A stretch of 64,000 nt of DNA from an uncultured Bacteroidales bacterium (lineage in GTDB: Bacteria > Bacteroidota > Bacteroidia > Bacteroidales > UBA4417): positions 60,305-124,304 of the forward strand of contig CAIRMR010000096.1 of assembly GCA_903879715.1 (NCBI GenBank), in the 5' to 3' direction. Below are positions 37,521 to 47,827 of this stretch, in pieces. The translations under genes were made by a program, and so were the position numbers. The notes under the pieces were generated by a model that was given only the letters and a program-made list of their open reading frames with translations, searched no databases and was not told the origin of the DNA. How positions within the stretch are numbered: position 1 is the stretch's first letter; each line of letters starts with the position of its first letter.

Positions 37521-38744
37521 TTACTTTTTCCCATTTGTTATTACTCCATGCTGAGTATGGATAAAGGTTTTATTGGCTCCTTTGAGTTTGAATAACAATG
37601 TAAACATCAACCAGAAACCCATTGGCAGAGTTAATACTGCCATTAAAGTTTGCCGGGTATAAAACTTTCGTTGTACCGAAAAAACAAAAGCCAAAACAAC
37701 CGTTGTCCAGATTACAAACCAGTCCATAAAATTCAGGGCCAGGGTTTCCGAAATCCAGGTAATATTTATCAATGACAGCAATCCCATCACAGCTGTAATT
37801 ATGGTGACCACTCCCAATAAAAGAATGCGGGGAGGCATAACCATCTGGTACACTTTATCGAGGAAATCGATATTAAACCGGGTAACGAATTGAACAATTC
37901 CGGCCCAAACAAATCTCCTGAAATAAATAAACTGGGCGGCAAGCCACCGTTTGCGCTGATTCTCGAAAACTACTTTGTCCTGGACTTTTTCATCCAGTAC
38001 AACCGCATCGTCCAGGTATTCAATCTTGATTCCATCGCGTAGCATGGTCAGTTCAAGTTCCTTATCGAAACCGCCGATCGCCTCAATGGCCAGCATTCGT
38101 TTTTTAAACATTCCATATTCAAAAGCCATTCCTGAGCCAATAAGGCCTGAGGCTAAACCGGCTACCCTGTGACCTTTGCGGAAAATATGATTATTGATTT
38201 CTTCACTTATTGAGTCGAGCACAGCCATGGAATTATTCATGTTTTTCGCCATACGGTGTCCCTGTACAGCTTCAAACCCTGACTCAAAAGCCTGGTTAAT
38301 TTTTTCGAGGAAATCATATGCTATTATGTTGTCGGCATCAAGCACAACTGCTACATCGTAGCTATCACCTATAGCTTCCATGGCTGCATTGAGTGATTTT
38401 GATTTGGTGCTTTTTTCGAAGACCACCTCAACTACTTTCAATGGAAGTTTTTTCAAAGCCTGAACAGTTTCAGGTTTAAACGAATCGGCTACGATAACCA
38501 CATCAAACGAAGCTGAAGGATAACTTTGCTTAAGTGATGCCTCAGCAACTTCAAGAATTACAATATCCTCCTTGTAGCCGGGAATAAGCACGGCCATTTT
38601 TCGGATAGAGGGTGCCGGATGATTTTTTCTTCGATATGGAAATATACCCATGAAAGCAAAAAAGAGAAAGTAAACAGCCGCCACACTCAGGTAAACATAA
38701 ATGATCACCTCGATGCTATTGATCAGAAAATTGATGATTTCCAT
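37521..38744 (-). CDS. Membrane glycosyltransferase family 2 (processive type)
   Basis: A 407-residue protein with one N-terminal helix, a cytoplasmic GT2 domain and several C-terminal helices. Motifs: AVLIPGYKED, VIVADSFKPET, VVLDADN (metal site), GSGMAFEYGMF and NQRKRWLAAQF, the Q-x-x-R-W signature of processive synthases such as cellulose and hyaluronan synthase. It starts 4 bp after the asparagine-synthase-like gene ends. It may build the polymer backbone or act as a lipid-linked transferase. Confidence 0.93.
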   Translation of the reverse strand: MEIINFLINSIEVIIYVYLSVAAVYFLFFAFMGIFPYRRKNHPAPSIRKMAVLIPGYKEDIVILEVAEASLKQSYPSASFDVVIVADSFKPETVQALKKLPLKVVEVVFEKSTKSKSLNAAMEAIGDSYDVAVVLDADNIIAYDFLEKINQAFESGFEAVQGHRMAKNMNNSMAVLDSISEEINNHIFRKGHRVAGLASGLIGSGMAFEYGMFKKRMLAIEAIGGFDKELELTMLRDGIKIEYLDDAVVLDEKVQDKVVFENQRKRWLAAQFIYFRRFVWAGIVQFVTRFNIDFLDKVYQMVMPPRILLLGVVTIITAVMGLLSLINITWISETLALNFMDWFVIWTTVVLAFVFSVQRKFYTRQTLMAVLTLPMGFWLMFTLLFKLKGANKTFIHTQHGVITNGKK

Positions 38745-38748
38745 TGGA

Positions 38749-40533
38749 TTATTTTATTAAATCACTTAAACGTTTTGCGGAACTTCCATTAAGTACTGTT
38801 TCCCACCATACTGCCAGAACCAGTAAATTGAATAGTTTAAATGCCTGAAGCTGTGAGTACCAGAACCAGTTTGGTGTTTTCTGGCTTTCGATACGGTAAC
38901 GCAGGATAAATTCTTTGATCCAGTTCATATTAAGCTGTGAGTTTGCCAAACCTGATTGCAGTATCACTTTTTCTGCCAGATCGAGGTTTGCGGCTGACTG
39001 GAAAAACAATGGAAGCGGTGCAAATCCGCCTTGTTTCTTCTTCTTCGAAAGTTCGTCGGGCATTGCGGAGGAATACAGTTTCCGGTGAGTTATTTTGCTC
39101 TTTCCGCGGCCTTTTATGATATCCATGTATTCCCCTTCAAACCTCAGATTTCGTGGCAATCCGGCGATGAATGCGGCAACATCATTATCCATATAGGGAA
39201 AGGCTATATTGATTCCCCGAAGCGCTGCATTTTGTCCCGCCTTGAAAAGGATAACTTCATTTATTACATGTTTTACATCAACGTAATACTGACGCTGAAA
39301 AAAGAATTCATCATAGTTACCCGACGATTTTATGTTGTCAGGCACGCCGTAGTTACTCAATTTTACATCTTTAAGCCCGATTGCTCCGAGTTCACCATCC
39401 GAAAATCCAAAAGCATCCATATATAAGATATTCAGTATTTTGCGGTTATGAAAGCCATACCTGAAAAGATTATCATCCTGGTAACTGGTTTGTTTACGGG
39501 TGTAATTGTATAAACCTTTTTGAAGGAAACCCATCCCGGAACTTCGTATCAGGTGATTCATAGCCAGTTCTTTGGCAAAAGTACCATGGTGCTGATCATT
39601 CCCATCACCACCTAAAACCACATCGGGATTAAATCCGGCAGCCAGGCGCATGGCAGCAAAATTGACCATTAATCCGCCTTCCTGGAAAGGATCACCCAGT
39701 TGTTTGATCAGTTCAGGAATATCGTTTAGTTCGGAACCGTCAATTTCATACTGGTGAAACTCCGCTCCTATTTTATCCGCCATTTGCTTTGCCAGCGGAA
39801 TCTCCGACCATGGATTATCTTTAAATCCAATTGAAAATGCCTGGACTTTTCCATTATAAATTTCGTTCAAACCGGCAATATTCCCGGCACTGTCGTAACC
39901 TCCGCTCAACAATACACCTACATTTGAGGCACCGGCTATTCGTTTTTTAATGGCCTGCTGATGAAGATATTTATATTGTTCAACGGCATCATTCAGTTTC
40001 ATATTTGCGTTCTGACCTACATTATGATAATCCTCAAATGAATACAGGTCGGAACTTGAAACCTCTTTGCCGTTCCATTTCAGAAGCACACCTGATGGAA
40101 GTTTACTGATACCTTTTATTCCTGTTCCGGGAGCCGGAATATACCCAAACTGAAGGAAGCCGGAAAGTGTATCCCAATTGGGTTCAGGCCTGGTATTGGT
40201 TAATTTCAGTATATCTTCGATTGATGTTGAAAATCCCTTTTGGTTAAAATAAACCTGCTGACCACTGCCAAAACGATCGCGGAGCAGGTAAATATTTTTC
40301 TCTTCTTTGATTACCAGCAGATAAGTTCCGTCAAGCTGGCGCAAACAATCCAATCCGCTTTTAGTGTACAATCCGGCAATATGACCAGCCGGATCTTTAC
40401 AGGGATTTTCTGTGATTTCGGATAGAAAAAGGGAACCGGAAAAGTAAACAGAAACTTTGGGGTCAATACGGGTTGACCAATCTTGCGATCCACTAATTAC
40501 TCCTGTGGCAAAATCGCCGGTAAGTGCAGTCAT
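38749..40533 (-). CDS. Asparagine-synthase-like amidotransferase without the catalytic N-terminal Cys
   Basis: A 594-residue AsnB-like protein. The synthetase domain (about 190-560) has the pyrophosphate loop VLLSGGYDSAGNIAGL near residues 205-215 and VLGGDGNDQHHGT. The N-terminal region still looks like a class II glutaminase fold (LRDRFGSGQQVYF), but the chain begins MTALTGDF and no Cys follows the initiator Met, so it cannot use glutamine the usual way. Such proteins in polysaccharide clusters are proposed to amidate or amino-acylate sugar acids with free ammonia or another amine. It is 1 bp from the upstream GT2 gene and 4 bp from the downstream one. Confidence 0.9.
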   Translation of the reverse strand: MTALTGDFATGVISGSQDWSTRIDPKVSVYFSGSLFLSEITENPCKDPAGHIAGLYTKSGLDCLRQLDGTYLLVIKEEKNIYLLRDRFGSGQQVYFNQKGFSTSIEDILKLTNTRPEPNWDTLSGFLQFGYIPAPGTGIKGISKLPSGVLLKWNGKEVSSSDLYSFEDYHNVGQNANMKLNDAVEQYKYLHQQAIKKRIAGASNVGVLLSGGYDSAGNIAGLNEIYNGKVQAFSIGFKDNPWSEIPLAKQMADKIGAEFHQYEIDGSELNDIPELIKQLGDPFQEGGLMVNFAAMRLAAGFNPDVVLGGDGNDQHHGTFAKELAMNHLIRSSGMGFLQKGLYNYTRKQTSYQDDNLFRYGFHNRKILNILYMDAFGFSDGELGAIGLKDVKLSNYGVPDNIKSSGNYDEFFFQRQYYVDVKHVINEVILFKAGQNAALRGINIAFPYMDNDVAAFIAGLPRNLRFEGEYMDIIKGRGKSKITHRKLYSSAMPDELSKKKKQGGFAPLPLFFQSAANLDLAEKVILQSGLANSQLNMNWIKEFILRYRIESQKTPNWFWYSQLQAFKLFNLLVLAVWWETVLNGSSAKRLSDLIK

Positions 40534-40534
40534 A

Positions 40535-41446
40535 TTATTTAAGAATTTGGTTTTTATTTAAATCTGAGAAATGGACAAAATTCCAGAAATAGGCACGCCA
40601 GGTTGCTTTGGCAAGATCAAAACGCTTGTTCAGTGTATGGGCTATAAGTCCTTTTGGGAAAGCGATGAAAGACAAATAAATCAGGGTTATCAGCTTGTTA
40701 TAACCTTTAATATTCCTTCGTGCAAAAAGAAAACGGTTCCTTGTAATGTAATAGGTTTTTAAGGGGCTTTGTTTCCCTGTTGATATTGATTCCTTATGCA
40801 TTACCAGAGAATCCGGAACATAAAAAATCCTGTAACCGGCGCGTTTAATACGCTCAGCCCAGTCATGTTCCTCATAATACAAAAAGTACAGTTCGGCCAT
40901 TAAACCGACTTTTTTAATTACAGATACAGGGATCATCATGGCAGCGCCATGAATTGAAAAGGTTTCGCAGCTGGTATTATACTGGCCTGAGTCTACTTCA
41001 CCTAAACCTATTAAATATTGCCTTAATGTTACCGGGGTATATGGTTTGATACCGGCATATTGTATTGTATCCGGAGTATGGAAAAAGCGAATTTTCGGGC
41101 TCACTGCTCCTATCAGAGAATCAGACTGCAGTTTACTTATTAAGGGCTCAATAAATCCTGGTTCGACTTCTGTATCGTTATTCAACAACATGATATATTC
41201 GCCTTTAGCCTGGCGAATCCCAAGGTTATTGCCACCGGCAAATCCAAGGTTCTCTTTGCTTTGAATAAAAATTACCTCTGGAAACAACCGGCTGATAATG
41301 GCTGGATCATCTTTAACCGAAGCATTGTCGACAACTATAACTTCAATGTTTGGGTATGAGATATGCCTGAGCGATTCCAGCAACGCACATGTTACATGCG
41401 GATGCTCGTAGTTGATTGTGATAATTGAAACCAGGGGATTTTCCAT
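40535..41446 (-). CDS. Glycosyltransferase family 2, rhamnosyltransferase-like
   Basis: A 303-residue GT-A enzyme of the WbbL/RfbN-like type: SIITINYEHPHVTCALLESL, IEVIVVDNASVKDD, NLGFAGGNNLGIRQAKGEYI, MLLNNDTEVEPGF (metal site) and YEEHDWAERIKRAGYRI. This subtype often transfers deoxysugars such as rhamnose. It is directly downstream of rfbB in the operon, but rfbC and rfbD are absent from the window, so the donor may be another dTDP-sugar. Confidence 0.91.
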   Translation of the reverse strand: MENPLVSIITINYEHPHVTCALLESLRHISYPNIEVIVVDNASVKDDPAIISRLFPEVIFIQSKENLGFAGGNNLGIRQAKGEYIMLLNNDTEVEPGFIEPLISKLQSDSLIGAVSPKIRFFHTPDTIQYAGIKPYTPVTLRQYLIGLGEVDSGQYNTSCETFSIHGAAMMIPVSVIKKVGLMAELYFLYYEEHDWAERIKRAGYRIFYVPDSLVMHKESISTGKQSPLKTYYITRNRFLFARRNIKGYNKLITLIYLSFIAFPKGLIAHTLNKRFDLAKATWRAYFWNFVHFSDLNKNQILK

Positions 41447-41637
41447 GGTATAATTTTATTACGCAATTATTTAAAGGCAGTTCTCAGGAAATACAATTAC
41501 ATTCCGGTTGAAATAAGTTTGAGGTGCTTATCTTGTGTTTTATAACACCACAGATGTGAGTATAATCAGTTTACTAGTGTAATAATTCAAAGTAATAAAA
41601 CCATTCTATTAAAGAGCCATTGCCTTTGTGGAATAAC

Positions 41638-42690
41638 TTACCTGTCGCGGTACATTTTTTCGTAGTATTTCAGATAATTGCCGGAAGTAACTTCATCGAG
41701 CCATTTTTCGTTTTCGAGGTACCAGGCAACGGTTTTTTCGAAACCATCGTTAAACTGAACTTCAGGCTGCCAGCCGAGGTTTTCATAAATCTTAGTGGCA
41801 TCAATGGCGTATCGTAAATCATGACCGGCACGGTCTTTCACATAGGTAATCAGTTTTTCACTTTCACCTTCGGGTCGACCAAGCTGACGGTCAATAATGC
41901 GGCATAGTGTTTTTACTATATCAATGTTCTGACGCTCATTGTTTCCTCCAATGTTGTAGGTTTCGCCATCCACACCTTTTTCATAAATCAGATCAATGGC
42001 TTTGGCATGATCTTCAACATAAAGCCAGTCGCGTATGTTGGTGCCTTGCCCGTAAACCGGCAATGGTTTGCTATGCCTGATATTATTGATGATGAGTGGA
42101 ATAAGTTTTTCAGGAAACTGGTTTGGCCCATAATTATTTGAGCAATTGGAAATTACAACCGGCAATCCATAGGTATGGTGGTAAGCTCTGACAAGATGAT
42201 CGCTGCTGGCTTTTGATGCAGAATATGGGCTACGTGGATCGTATGGAGTAGTTTCCATGAACTTGCCCTCGTCGCCAAGTGATCCGTATACCTCGTCAGT
42301 AGAAACATGATAAAAGCGTTTTCCCTCGTACTTATCTTTCCAGTAAAACCGCGCCGCGTTAAGCAGGTTAACGGTTCCGACAATGTTGGTCATAATAAAT
42401 TCCTTAGGGCTGGCGATGGACCGATCCACATGCGATTCGGCTGCCAGGTGAATAACCCCGTCGAATTGGTATGCATCAAAAGTTGCCATGATAAATTCCT
42501 CGTCAACAATATCGCCCTTCACAAATTCGTAATTGGGGTAATCCTGAATATCAGTAAGATTAGCCAGGTTTCCGGCATATGTAAGCAAATCCAGGTTTAC
42601 AAAAAGTGTATCCGGATATTTTTTAACGAGTAACCGTACTAAATGTGATCCTATAAATCCGGCTCCGCCGGTAACAAGTATTTTCTTCAT
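41638..42690 (-). CDS. rfbB: dTDP-glucose 4,6-dehydratase
   Basis: A 350-residue short-chain dehydrogenase/reductase that turns dTDP-glucose into dTDP-4-keto-6-deoxyglucose, the branch point for rhamnose and amino-deoxysugars. The NAD loop [12 protein letters not shown] is at residues 8-19, [12 protein letters not shown] marks the family, and the active site has [11 protein letters not shown] and [12 protein letters not shown] (Tyr-x3-Lys). Length is standard. rfbA, rfbC and rfbD are not in the window, so later steps must be encoded elsewhere. Confidence 0.97.
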   Translation of the reverse strand: MKKILVTGGAGFIGSHLVRLLVKKYPDTLFVNLDLLTYAGNLANLTDIQDYPNYEFVKGDIVDEEFIMATFDAYQFDGVIHLAAESHVDRSIASPKEFIMTNIVGTVNLLNAARFYWKDKYEGKRFYHVSTDEVYGSLGDEGKFMETTPYDPRSPYSASKASSDHLVRAYHHTYGLPVVISNCSNNYGPNQFPEKLIPLIINNIRHSKPLPVYGQGTNIRDWLYVEDHAKAIDLIYEKGVDGETYNIGGNNERQNIDIVKTLCRIIDRQLGRPEGESEKLITYVKDRAGHDLRYAIDATKIYENLGWQPEVQFNDGFEKTVAWYLENEKWLDEVTSGNYLKYYEKMYRDR

Positions 42691-42822
42691 TTTTTTTCAG
42701 GGATTAGGTTTTAGGGTTTAGGGGTTGGGGATTGACATTTCATTCATTTCCCATTTTTCTATTTTCTATTAACTATTCACTTGTGCTTCTTTCTTCCAGG
42801 CAGAGACGCGAGCATCGCGTCT
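42691..42822. other. Gap with low-complexity DNA and a REP copy
   Basis: Contains ggttttagggtttaggggttgggg (about 42707-42732) and a polypyrimidine piece with ccatttttctattttctatt, the reverse form of the metH 3' repeat. A REP palindrome crosses into the end of galE. Confidence 0.55.
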
Positions 42823-42826
42823 TTAC
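42802..42826 (-). repeat. REP palindrome at the 3' end of galE
   Basis: agagacgcga-gca-tcgcgtcttt has the same arms and loop as the array REPs 30 kb away; on the - strand its foot reads GTAA, not GTAG. Its edge supplies the stop codon of galE (42823-42825). Confidence 0.85.
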
Positions 42827-43851
42827 GAAGACTGTCTTTCAGCCAGGGCTTTTTCCCATTTCCAGGCAGAGAACATCATTTCATCAATATCTTTTTCTGC
42901 TTTCCAACCCAGTTCTTCATTGGCAAAACGCGTATCGGCCCAAACCATTTCAATATCGCCCGGCCTGCGTGGAACGATTTTATAGTTCAGTTTTTCGCCG
43001 GTAACACGTTCAAATGCGTTGATAACATCCAGAACGGAATACCCGGTTCCGGTTCCAAGGTTAAATATTTCGAGATCAAGTTTTGATTTCCCATTAAGCA
43101 TACGTTCTACAGCAACTACATGAGCTTTGGCAATATCAACTACATGGATGTAATCACGTATTGCGGTTCCGTCGGGTGTGTTGTAGTCGCTGCCAAACAC
43201 GCTTAAACATTGGCGTTTGCCAATAGCTGTCTGTGTGATAAAAGGCACCAGGTTATTGGGGACACCAAGGGGTAATTCCCCGATAAGTGCCGTTTCATGC
43301 GCACCAATCGGATTAAAATACCTGAGTGCTATTGCATGAATCGGATGAGCCAGGGTGGTGAAACGAAGAATCTCTTCGCACATTTGCTTGGTATTGCCAT
43401 AGGAAGACCATGCTTGTTTGATCGGAGCTTGCTCGGTTACCGGCAATTCATCGGGTTGCCCGTACACTGTGCAGGAAGATGAAAATACCATATTGGCAAT
43501 GCCATTGGATTTCATGCCATCGAGCAAATTGATGAGTGACTGCAAATTATTCCGGTAGTAGAGTAATGGTTTTTCCATAGATTCACCTACAGCTTTGAAT
43601 GCAGCAAAATGAATAATTCCGCTTATATCAGAATTGCGTTTTAAGAAATCGGCTGTAAGCGCAGCATCAGCAAGATCGAACTGCTCAAACGCAGGGGTAA
43701 TTCCTGTAATCTTTGTAATATTATCGAGTACATCAATGGTAGAGTTGGAAAGATTGTCGACAATAACAACCTCATATCCGTTCTGCTGCAGTTCTACAAC
43801 AGTATGAGATCCGATAAATCCTGTTCCGCCTGTTACTAATATTTTTTTCAT
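42823..43851 (-). CDS. galE: UDP-glucose 4-epimerase
   Basis: A 342-residue SDR enzyme that interconverts UDP-glucose and UDP-galactose, supplying sugar donors for the polymer. NAD loop GGTGFIGSHTVVEL, IIHFAAFKAVGESMEKPL, active-site SSSCTVYGQP and YGNTKQMCEEIL (Tyr-x3-Lys), and the C-terminal RPGDIEMVWAD are all present. The last residues (AERQSS) and the stop codon are shaped by the REP palindrome at the 3' end. It lies upstream of rfbB in the same orientation. Confidence 0.97.
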   Translation of the reverse strand: MKKILVTGGTGFIGSHTVVELQQNGYEVVIVDNLSNSTIDVLDNITKITGITPAFEQFDLADAALTADFLKRNSDISGIIHFAAFKAVGESMEKPLLYYRNNLQSLINLLDGMKSNGIANMVFSSSCTVYGQPDELPVTEQAPIKQAWSSYGNTKQMCEEILRFTTLAHPIHAIALRYFNPIGAHETALIGELPLGVPNNLVPFITQTAIGKRQCLSVFGSDYNTPDGTAIRDYIHVVDIAKAHVVAVERMLNGKSKLDLEIFNLGTGTGYSVLDVINAFERVTGEKLNYKIVPRRPGDIEMVWADTRFANEELGWKAEKDIDEMMFSAWKWEKALAERQSS

Positions 43852-43950
43852 TCCAATACTGTTTATATGTTTAATAATGGTTTATTGTTTTGCAGATAGT
43901 TGTTAAAATTGCTCAAAACGTTTATTTAATTGCAAAAGTACCAACTTATT

Positions 43951-43958
43951 CAAAGGTA
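43951..43958 (-). promoter_or_regulatory. Putative -7 box of galE
   Basis: On the - strand TACCTTTG matches TAnnTTTG, 99 nt before the galE ATG. A second box, TACTTTTG at 43933-43940, lies near it. The -33 element is not clear. Confidence 0.4.
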
Positions 43959-43979
43959 TCATAATTCTTCCCTTTTCGC

Positions 43980-46900
43980 TCAAAGCTTTTGCAGGGTTCG
44001 TTGTTTTTCTCCCCAATATTGAAATGCTCTTTGCAAATCATCAACTTTCAATGGTTTGGTTATATAATCGTCCATTCCGGTTGCCATGCATTTCATTTTA
44101 TCACTGTGCATTGCATTGGCTGTCATAGCAATGATTATCGGTCTTTTGCTTTGAATGTGTTCCACAATAATCCGTGTCGCTTCGTACCCATCCATTTCAG
44201 GCATCTGAATATCCATGAAAATGAGTTCATAATGCTTGCGTTTAACTGCTTCAATTACTTCCAATCCGTTGGCAACCAAATCGGCAGTATATCCCAACAA
44301 CTGAAGCACATTACGAATCATTTTTTGGTTAATGACATTATCTTCGGCTACAAGAATTTCGAAAGGATATTGTTGTGCCGTCAGGCCCAGGCTATTATCA
44401 GAAGAAAGTTGGTCCGGATTTCCGGGTAATTCAGGAAACAGCACTTTAAGCAAAATATCAGCCAACTGTGAATGTTTAATTGGTTTGTTGACATAATATG
44501 CAAAGAGGTTTTGCATATCTTCTGTTTGAATGTTGTACCCGATTGAGGTAAGCATGATGAGCGGCAACTCAGTTTTTGAATATATCTTCCTGATCGCACG
44601 GGCCAGCATGATGCCATCCATTCCGGGCATCTGCATATCGAGTATTCCGACATCGAATTTGCTTCCATTTCGGAGCAGTTCCAGAGCTTTTTCACCCGAC
44701 TCAACAGTTGTAGCTTTCATTCCCCAGAATTCGCACTGCAAATCAAGAATTTTCCGGTTGGTCGGATTATCATCAACAATTAAGATGTCTTTGCCTGGTA
44801 AGTTCTGCAGTATTTTATAAATTGGATTAACTTCAGCTGTTGGAGTAGTAAAGCGGGTTTCGATGGTAAACCTGAAATCTGATCCTTTGCCTTCGATACT
44901 CTCAACCCATATATTTCCGTTCATGAGTCGTACCAGGTTCGAGGATATTGCCAAGCCTAAACCTGTTCCGCCGTATTTCCTGGTGGTTGATGCGTCAGCC
45001 TGCATAAAAGGGGAGAACAAACTTGTGATTTTGTCCTTTGGAATTCCTATACCGGTATCTTTAACTGAAAATTCAAGGATAACATCTTTATCTAAAGTTT
45101 CTTTCAGCATAATATGAATATAGATTTCACCTTTTTCGGTAAATTTAATCGCGTTCCCAATCAGGTTAACAATAATCTGGCGCAATCGGAAGCCATCGCC
45201 AAAGATGAATTGATTTACTTCGGGATCAATATAATAAATGATATCGAGGTGTTTCTCAAGCGCTTTGGGGGCAACCAGATCGAGAACATCTTCAACACAC
45301 CTCCGCAAATCGAAGGAAGTATTTTCCAGATCCATCCGGCCGGATTCTATCTTCGAAAAATCAAGAATCTCATTTATAATATTCATTAAGTTATCGCCTG
45401 AGTTCTCAATAATCTCGACGTATTCGCGCTGTACTTCCGAAAGATCGGTATGCAGCAACAGGCTTGTCATTCCGAAAACGCCGTTCATGGGTGTACGTAT
45501 CTCGTGGCTCATGGATGCCAGGAACTCTGATTTCGCCCGGTCAGCGGCTTGAGCCTGGAACATGGCGGTTTTTAGTTTTTCGTGCGACTCATATCGGCGT
45601 AAGGCATTCCGTATATTATTGGCCAGCATCCGCAGCGAATTTTCCTCGCTTATTGACCAGTCCTGTTCATTGGTGCAATCCGCAAAGCCAACAATCCCCC
45701 AAAAAGTATCATCTTCCTGGTCGATAATAGGGACTACAAGAAGAGATTTTATAAGTTGCCTTTCGAATAACAACTTCATTTCGCCGGGGAATTGGGATGT
45801 GATTCCTTTCAGGGCTTTCCTTTCAAAAAGTGGGTAATACCATACATTATCTACGTGAATATAAACAAATTCATCGCATTCTTCCTTATTTATTCTAACC
45901 GCTACTTCCGGAGTGATCCATTCATAAATGTGTTTCACTTTTCGTATGCCGGTTTCGGGATCAGTATCATTTTTATAGACAAATATTCTATCGATCGCCG
46001 ATACTTTTCCAATAATTTCAAGTGCTTTTATTATACAAACATCAGGGTTTTCACCAGTAAGCATATGGTTTGAGGCTTCAGCCATACCCTGAAGTATATT
46101 ACTTTGGCGCAACAACCTGGCTTCCGAAAGACGACGTTCAGTATTTTCAATCAGTAAGGAGGTTTTCTGGTGATTAAAAATCTTAATTAAATCTGCTACC
46201 TGGCTGAACTCATCTCTGTTTTTTTTAAATATTTCCAATTGTGAAGTATCACCAGTGCTAAGGCTGCTGGAGATAATCCGGAGTGGTTTATGGACCCACC
46301 GCGAAAGAACAAAAAGAAAACTTACAATAATAATCGTAAGAAAGGAACACAAAAAGATAAAAACAAAATTGTTGATTCTGTTAAAACGCGCCAGGGCTGT
46401 GTTGGATTTGCTAAAGGCTATATTGGCAATAATTTCACCGGTATCATTATGAAAAGGCTTGAAAATAATAAGTGAATCATTTTTCATTCTAAAATGGTCC
46501 TGAACCGATGACTTACACAAGCTGATATTACTTGATGTGTTTTTCGAAAGATCCACCATATAGGCCGAATCCCAGGATTTACTGATAATTAATATTCCTT
46601 TTGCCTGAGTTTCATGTTTAATATCGGTAGTTGGATGTATAGTAGAGGCAGATATTTCAATTATACCTTTTGGTGAATTATAAAAATAATGCAAGTTACC
46701 GCTGATCATAACTTTACCAAGAATTCTTTGTCTTTGGGCCGAATCTGCAAAAATAGTTTCCGGCGGACATCCCAAACTATAAACAGGCTGACTTTTCAGA
46801 TTGTAAACACTTATTGAATTCAACTGAAACGATTCTATGCCGGTACCTATATTGTCCAAAGCCCATTTCTGATCAGGGTAATCGAGATGGTATATGAGAT

Positions 46901-47111
46901 CATCCCAAATTGTATAATCAGCAAGGAGATCGTTCAATTGACCTGATTTTACGTTGATTGCCGTATTCACCAACTCTATCTGCTGGGAAACAGATGATCG
47001 TAACATCAGGTCATTTTGCTTTTTCTGCGATGTAAAAAACAAAAACAGTACTCCACAGAAAAGTATAATAATAGCCGAAAACAAGAGTAGCATTCTGTTA
47101 CGGATAGTCAT
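43980..47111 (-). CDS. Hybrid sensor histidine kinase: CHASE4-HAMP-GAF-HisKA-HATPase-REC-REC
   Basis: A 1043-residue membrane kinase. Helix 1 (about 7-28), a periplasmic CHASE4-like sensor (DYTIWDDLIYHLDYPDQKWA), helix 2 (about 245-265), HAMP, a GAF-like domain (about 345-510), HisKA with phospho-His536 (MSHEIRTPMNGV), HATPase (DTGIGIPKDKI, GGTGLGLAI), then two receivers with Asp825 (ILDMQMPGMDG) and Asp967 (FMDIQMPEMDG), both with the conserved Lys-Pro. No HPt or DNA-binding output is attached, so the phosphate must pass to a partner, possibly the CheY-like protein at 58501. It sits inside the polysaccharide locus upstream of galE. Confidence 0.95.
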   Translation of the reverse strand: MTIRNRMLLLFSAIIILFCGVLFLFFTSQKKQNDLMLRSSVSQQIELVNTAINVKSGQLNDLLADYTIWDDLIYHLDYPDQKWALDNIGTGIESFQLNSISVYNLKSQPVYSLGCPPETIFADSAQRQRILGKVMISGNLHYFYNSPKGIIEISASTIHPTTDIKHETQAKGILIISKSWDSAYMVDLSKNTSSNISLCKSSVQDHFRMKNDSLIIFKPFHNDTGEIIANIAFSKSNTALARFNRINNFVFIFLCSFLTIIIVSFLFVLSRWVHKPLRIISSSLSTGDTSQLEIFKKNRDEFSQVADLIKIFNHQKTSLLIENTERRLSEARLLRQSNILQGMAEASNHMLTGENPDVCIIKALEIIGKVSAIDRIFVYKNDTDPETGIRKVKHIYEWITPEVAVRINKEECDEFVYIHVDNVWYYPLFERKALKGITSQFPGEMKLLFERQLIKSLLVVPIIDQEDDTFWGIVGFADCTNEQDWSISEENSLRMLANNIRNALRRYESHEKLKTAMFQAQAADRAKSEFLASMSHEIRTPMNGVFGMTSLLLHTDLSEVQREYVEIIENSGDNLMNIINEILDFSKIESGRMDLENTSFDLRRCVEDVLDLVAPKALEKHLDIIYYIDPEVNQFIFGDGFRLRQIIVNLIGNAIKFTEKGEIYIHIMLKETLDKDVILEFSVKDTGIGIPKDKITSLFSPFMQADASTTRKYGGTGLGLAISSNLVRLMNGNIWVESIEGKGSDFRFTIETRFTTPTAEVNPIYKILQNLPGKDILIVDDNPTNRKILDLQCEFWGMKATTVESGEKALELLRNGSKFDVGILDMQMPGMDGIMLARAIRKIYSKTELPLIMLTSIGYNIQTEDMQNLFAYYVNKPIKHSQLADILLKVLFPELPGNPDQLSSDNSLGLTAQQYPFEILVAEDNVINQKMIRNVLQLLGYTADLVANGLEVIEAVKRKHYELIFMDIQMPEMDGYEATRIIVEHIQSKRPIIIAMTANAMHSDKMKCMATGMDDYITKPLKVDDLQRAFQYWGEKQRTLQKL

Positions 47112-47241
47112 AAGTTCAGTTGCATTTGAAAGATAAGTTAATCAGAATTCCTGATTGAAGTGTTGCATCTGTTTGAAAATGAAACAAATTGAGGTTTGTA
47201 AATACAAAACAGATCATTTACTTCTATTTCTTTATTGATAA

Positions 47242-47249
47242 CAAAGATA
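47242..47249 (-). promoter_or_regulatory. Putative -7 box of the hybrid kinase gene
   Basis: On the - strand TATCTTTG, identical to the metH box, 130 nt before the ATG. No clear -33 element. Confidence 0.4.
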
Positions 47250-47668
47250 AAAGTAATAAGAAATTTATTGATAACTGTAAATCATAAGAATGTAAATGTA
47301 ATGTTATTTTACATTTTATTAATATCTGGAAGGAAATTATTTTTGATCATCAAGCATTCCTATTCCCAGTATCTAGAAATCTGATTCCAACTTCAGGGCA
47401 TAGTGCTGCTTTTAAGAATAATCTCAAACAAATTAATTTGTTCACAACCGCGACAAAGGATCAGGTTTATCTCATTGCAAATCTAATACTTACAATGGCG
47501 TTTCGACAATCTGTTTGAGTTCAGCGACAGGTACATGTTCATCTACAGAACCAATGCATCGTTTTTTAACCACTAGGAATTGCTAAATGAAATACTTTTC
47601 AGACCATTCGAATTTCCGATATCTGCTTCTTATTGCCTTATTACTTATTTTATAATTTTCAATTAATG

Positions 47669-47676
47669 TATATTTG
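47669..47676 (+). promoter_or_regulatory. Putative -7 box of the acyltransferase module
   Basis: TATATTTG matches TAnnTTTG, about 150 nt before the ATG at 47828. No clear -33 element. Confidence 0.4.
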
Positions 47677-47827
47677 TTACTGGTAGTTCAATGTAAAGTA
47701 AATTTACAAATCATGGATCAGCCAGTTGAGGAAGCTCTTCAGGTCATTTTCCATGCCGGACATGAAGGAATAACCGCAAGAGAATAATTAAAGTGCCATC
47801 TAACAAACACAACATAGCATAATAAGT

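Larger units (their letters stand above)
47112..47827. other. 716-bp divergent regulatory gap with small coding-like relics
   Basis: AT-rich spacer between the hybrid kinase (-) and the acyltransferase (+). Two short coding-like pieces occur: on the - strand about 47581-47490, a 27-residue tail (VVKKRCIGSVDEHVPVAELK, then QIVETPL) ending in a stop; and on the + strand 47713-47787, a 24-residue frame (MDQPVEEALQVIFHAGHEGI, then TARE). Neither could be assigned; they may be relics of displaced genes or chance. Confidence 0.4.

Noticed and set aside
42707..42732. ttaggg-like words resembling telomere repeats
   Set aside because: Too short and imperfect, and the genome type is bacterial; it is part of a low-complexity intergenic tract.
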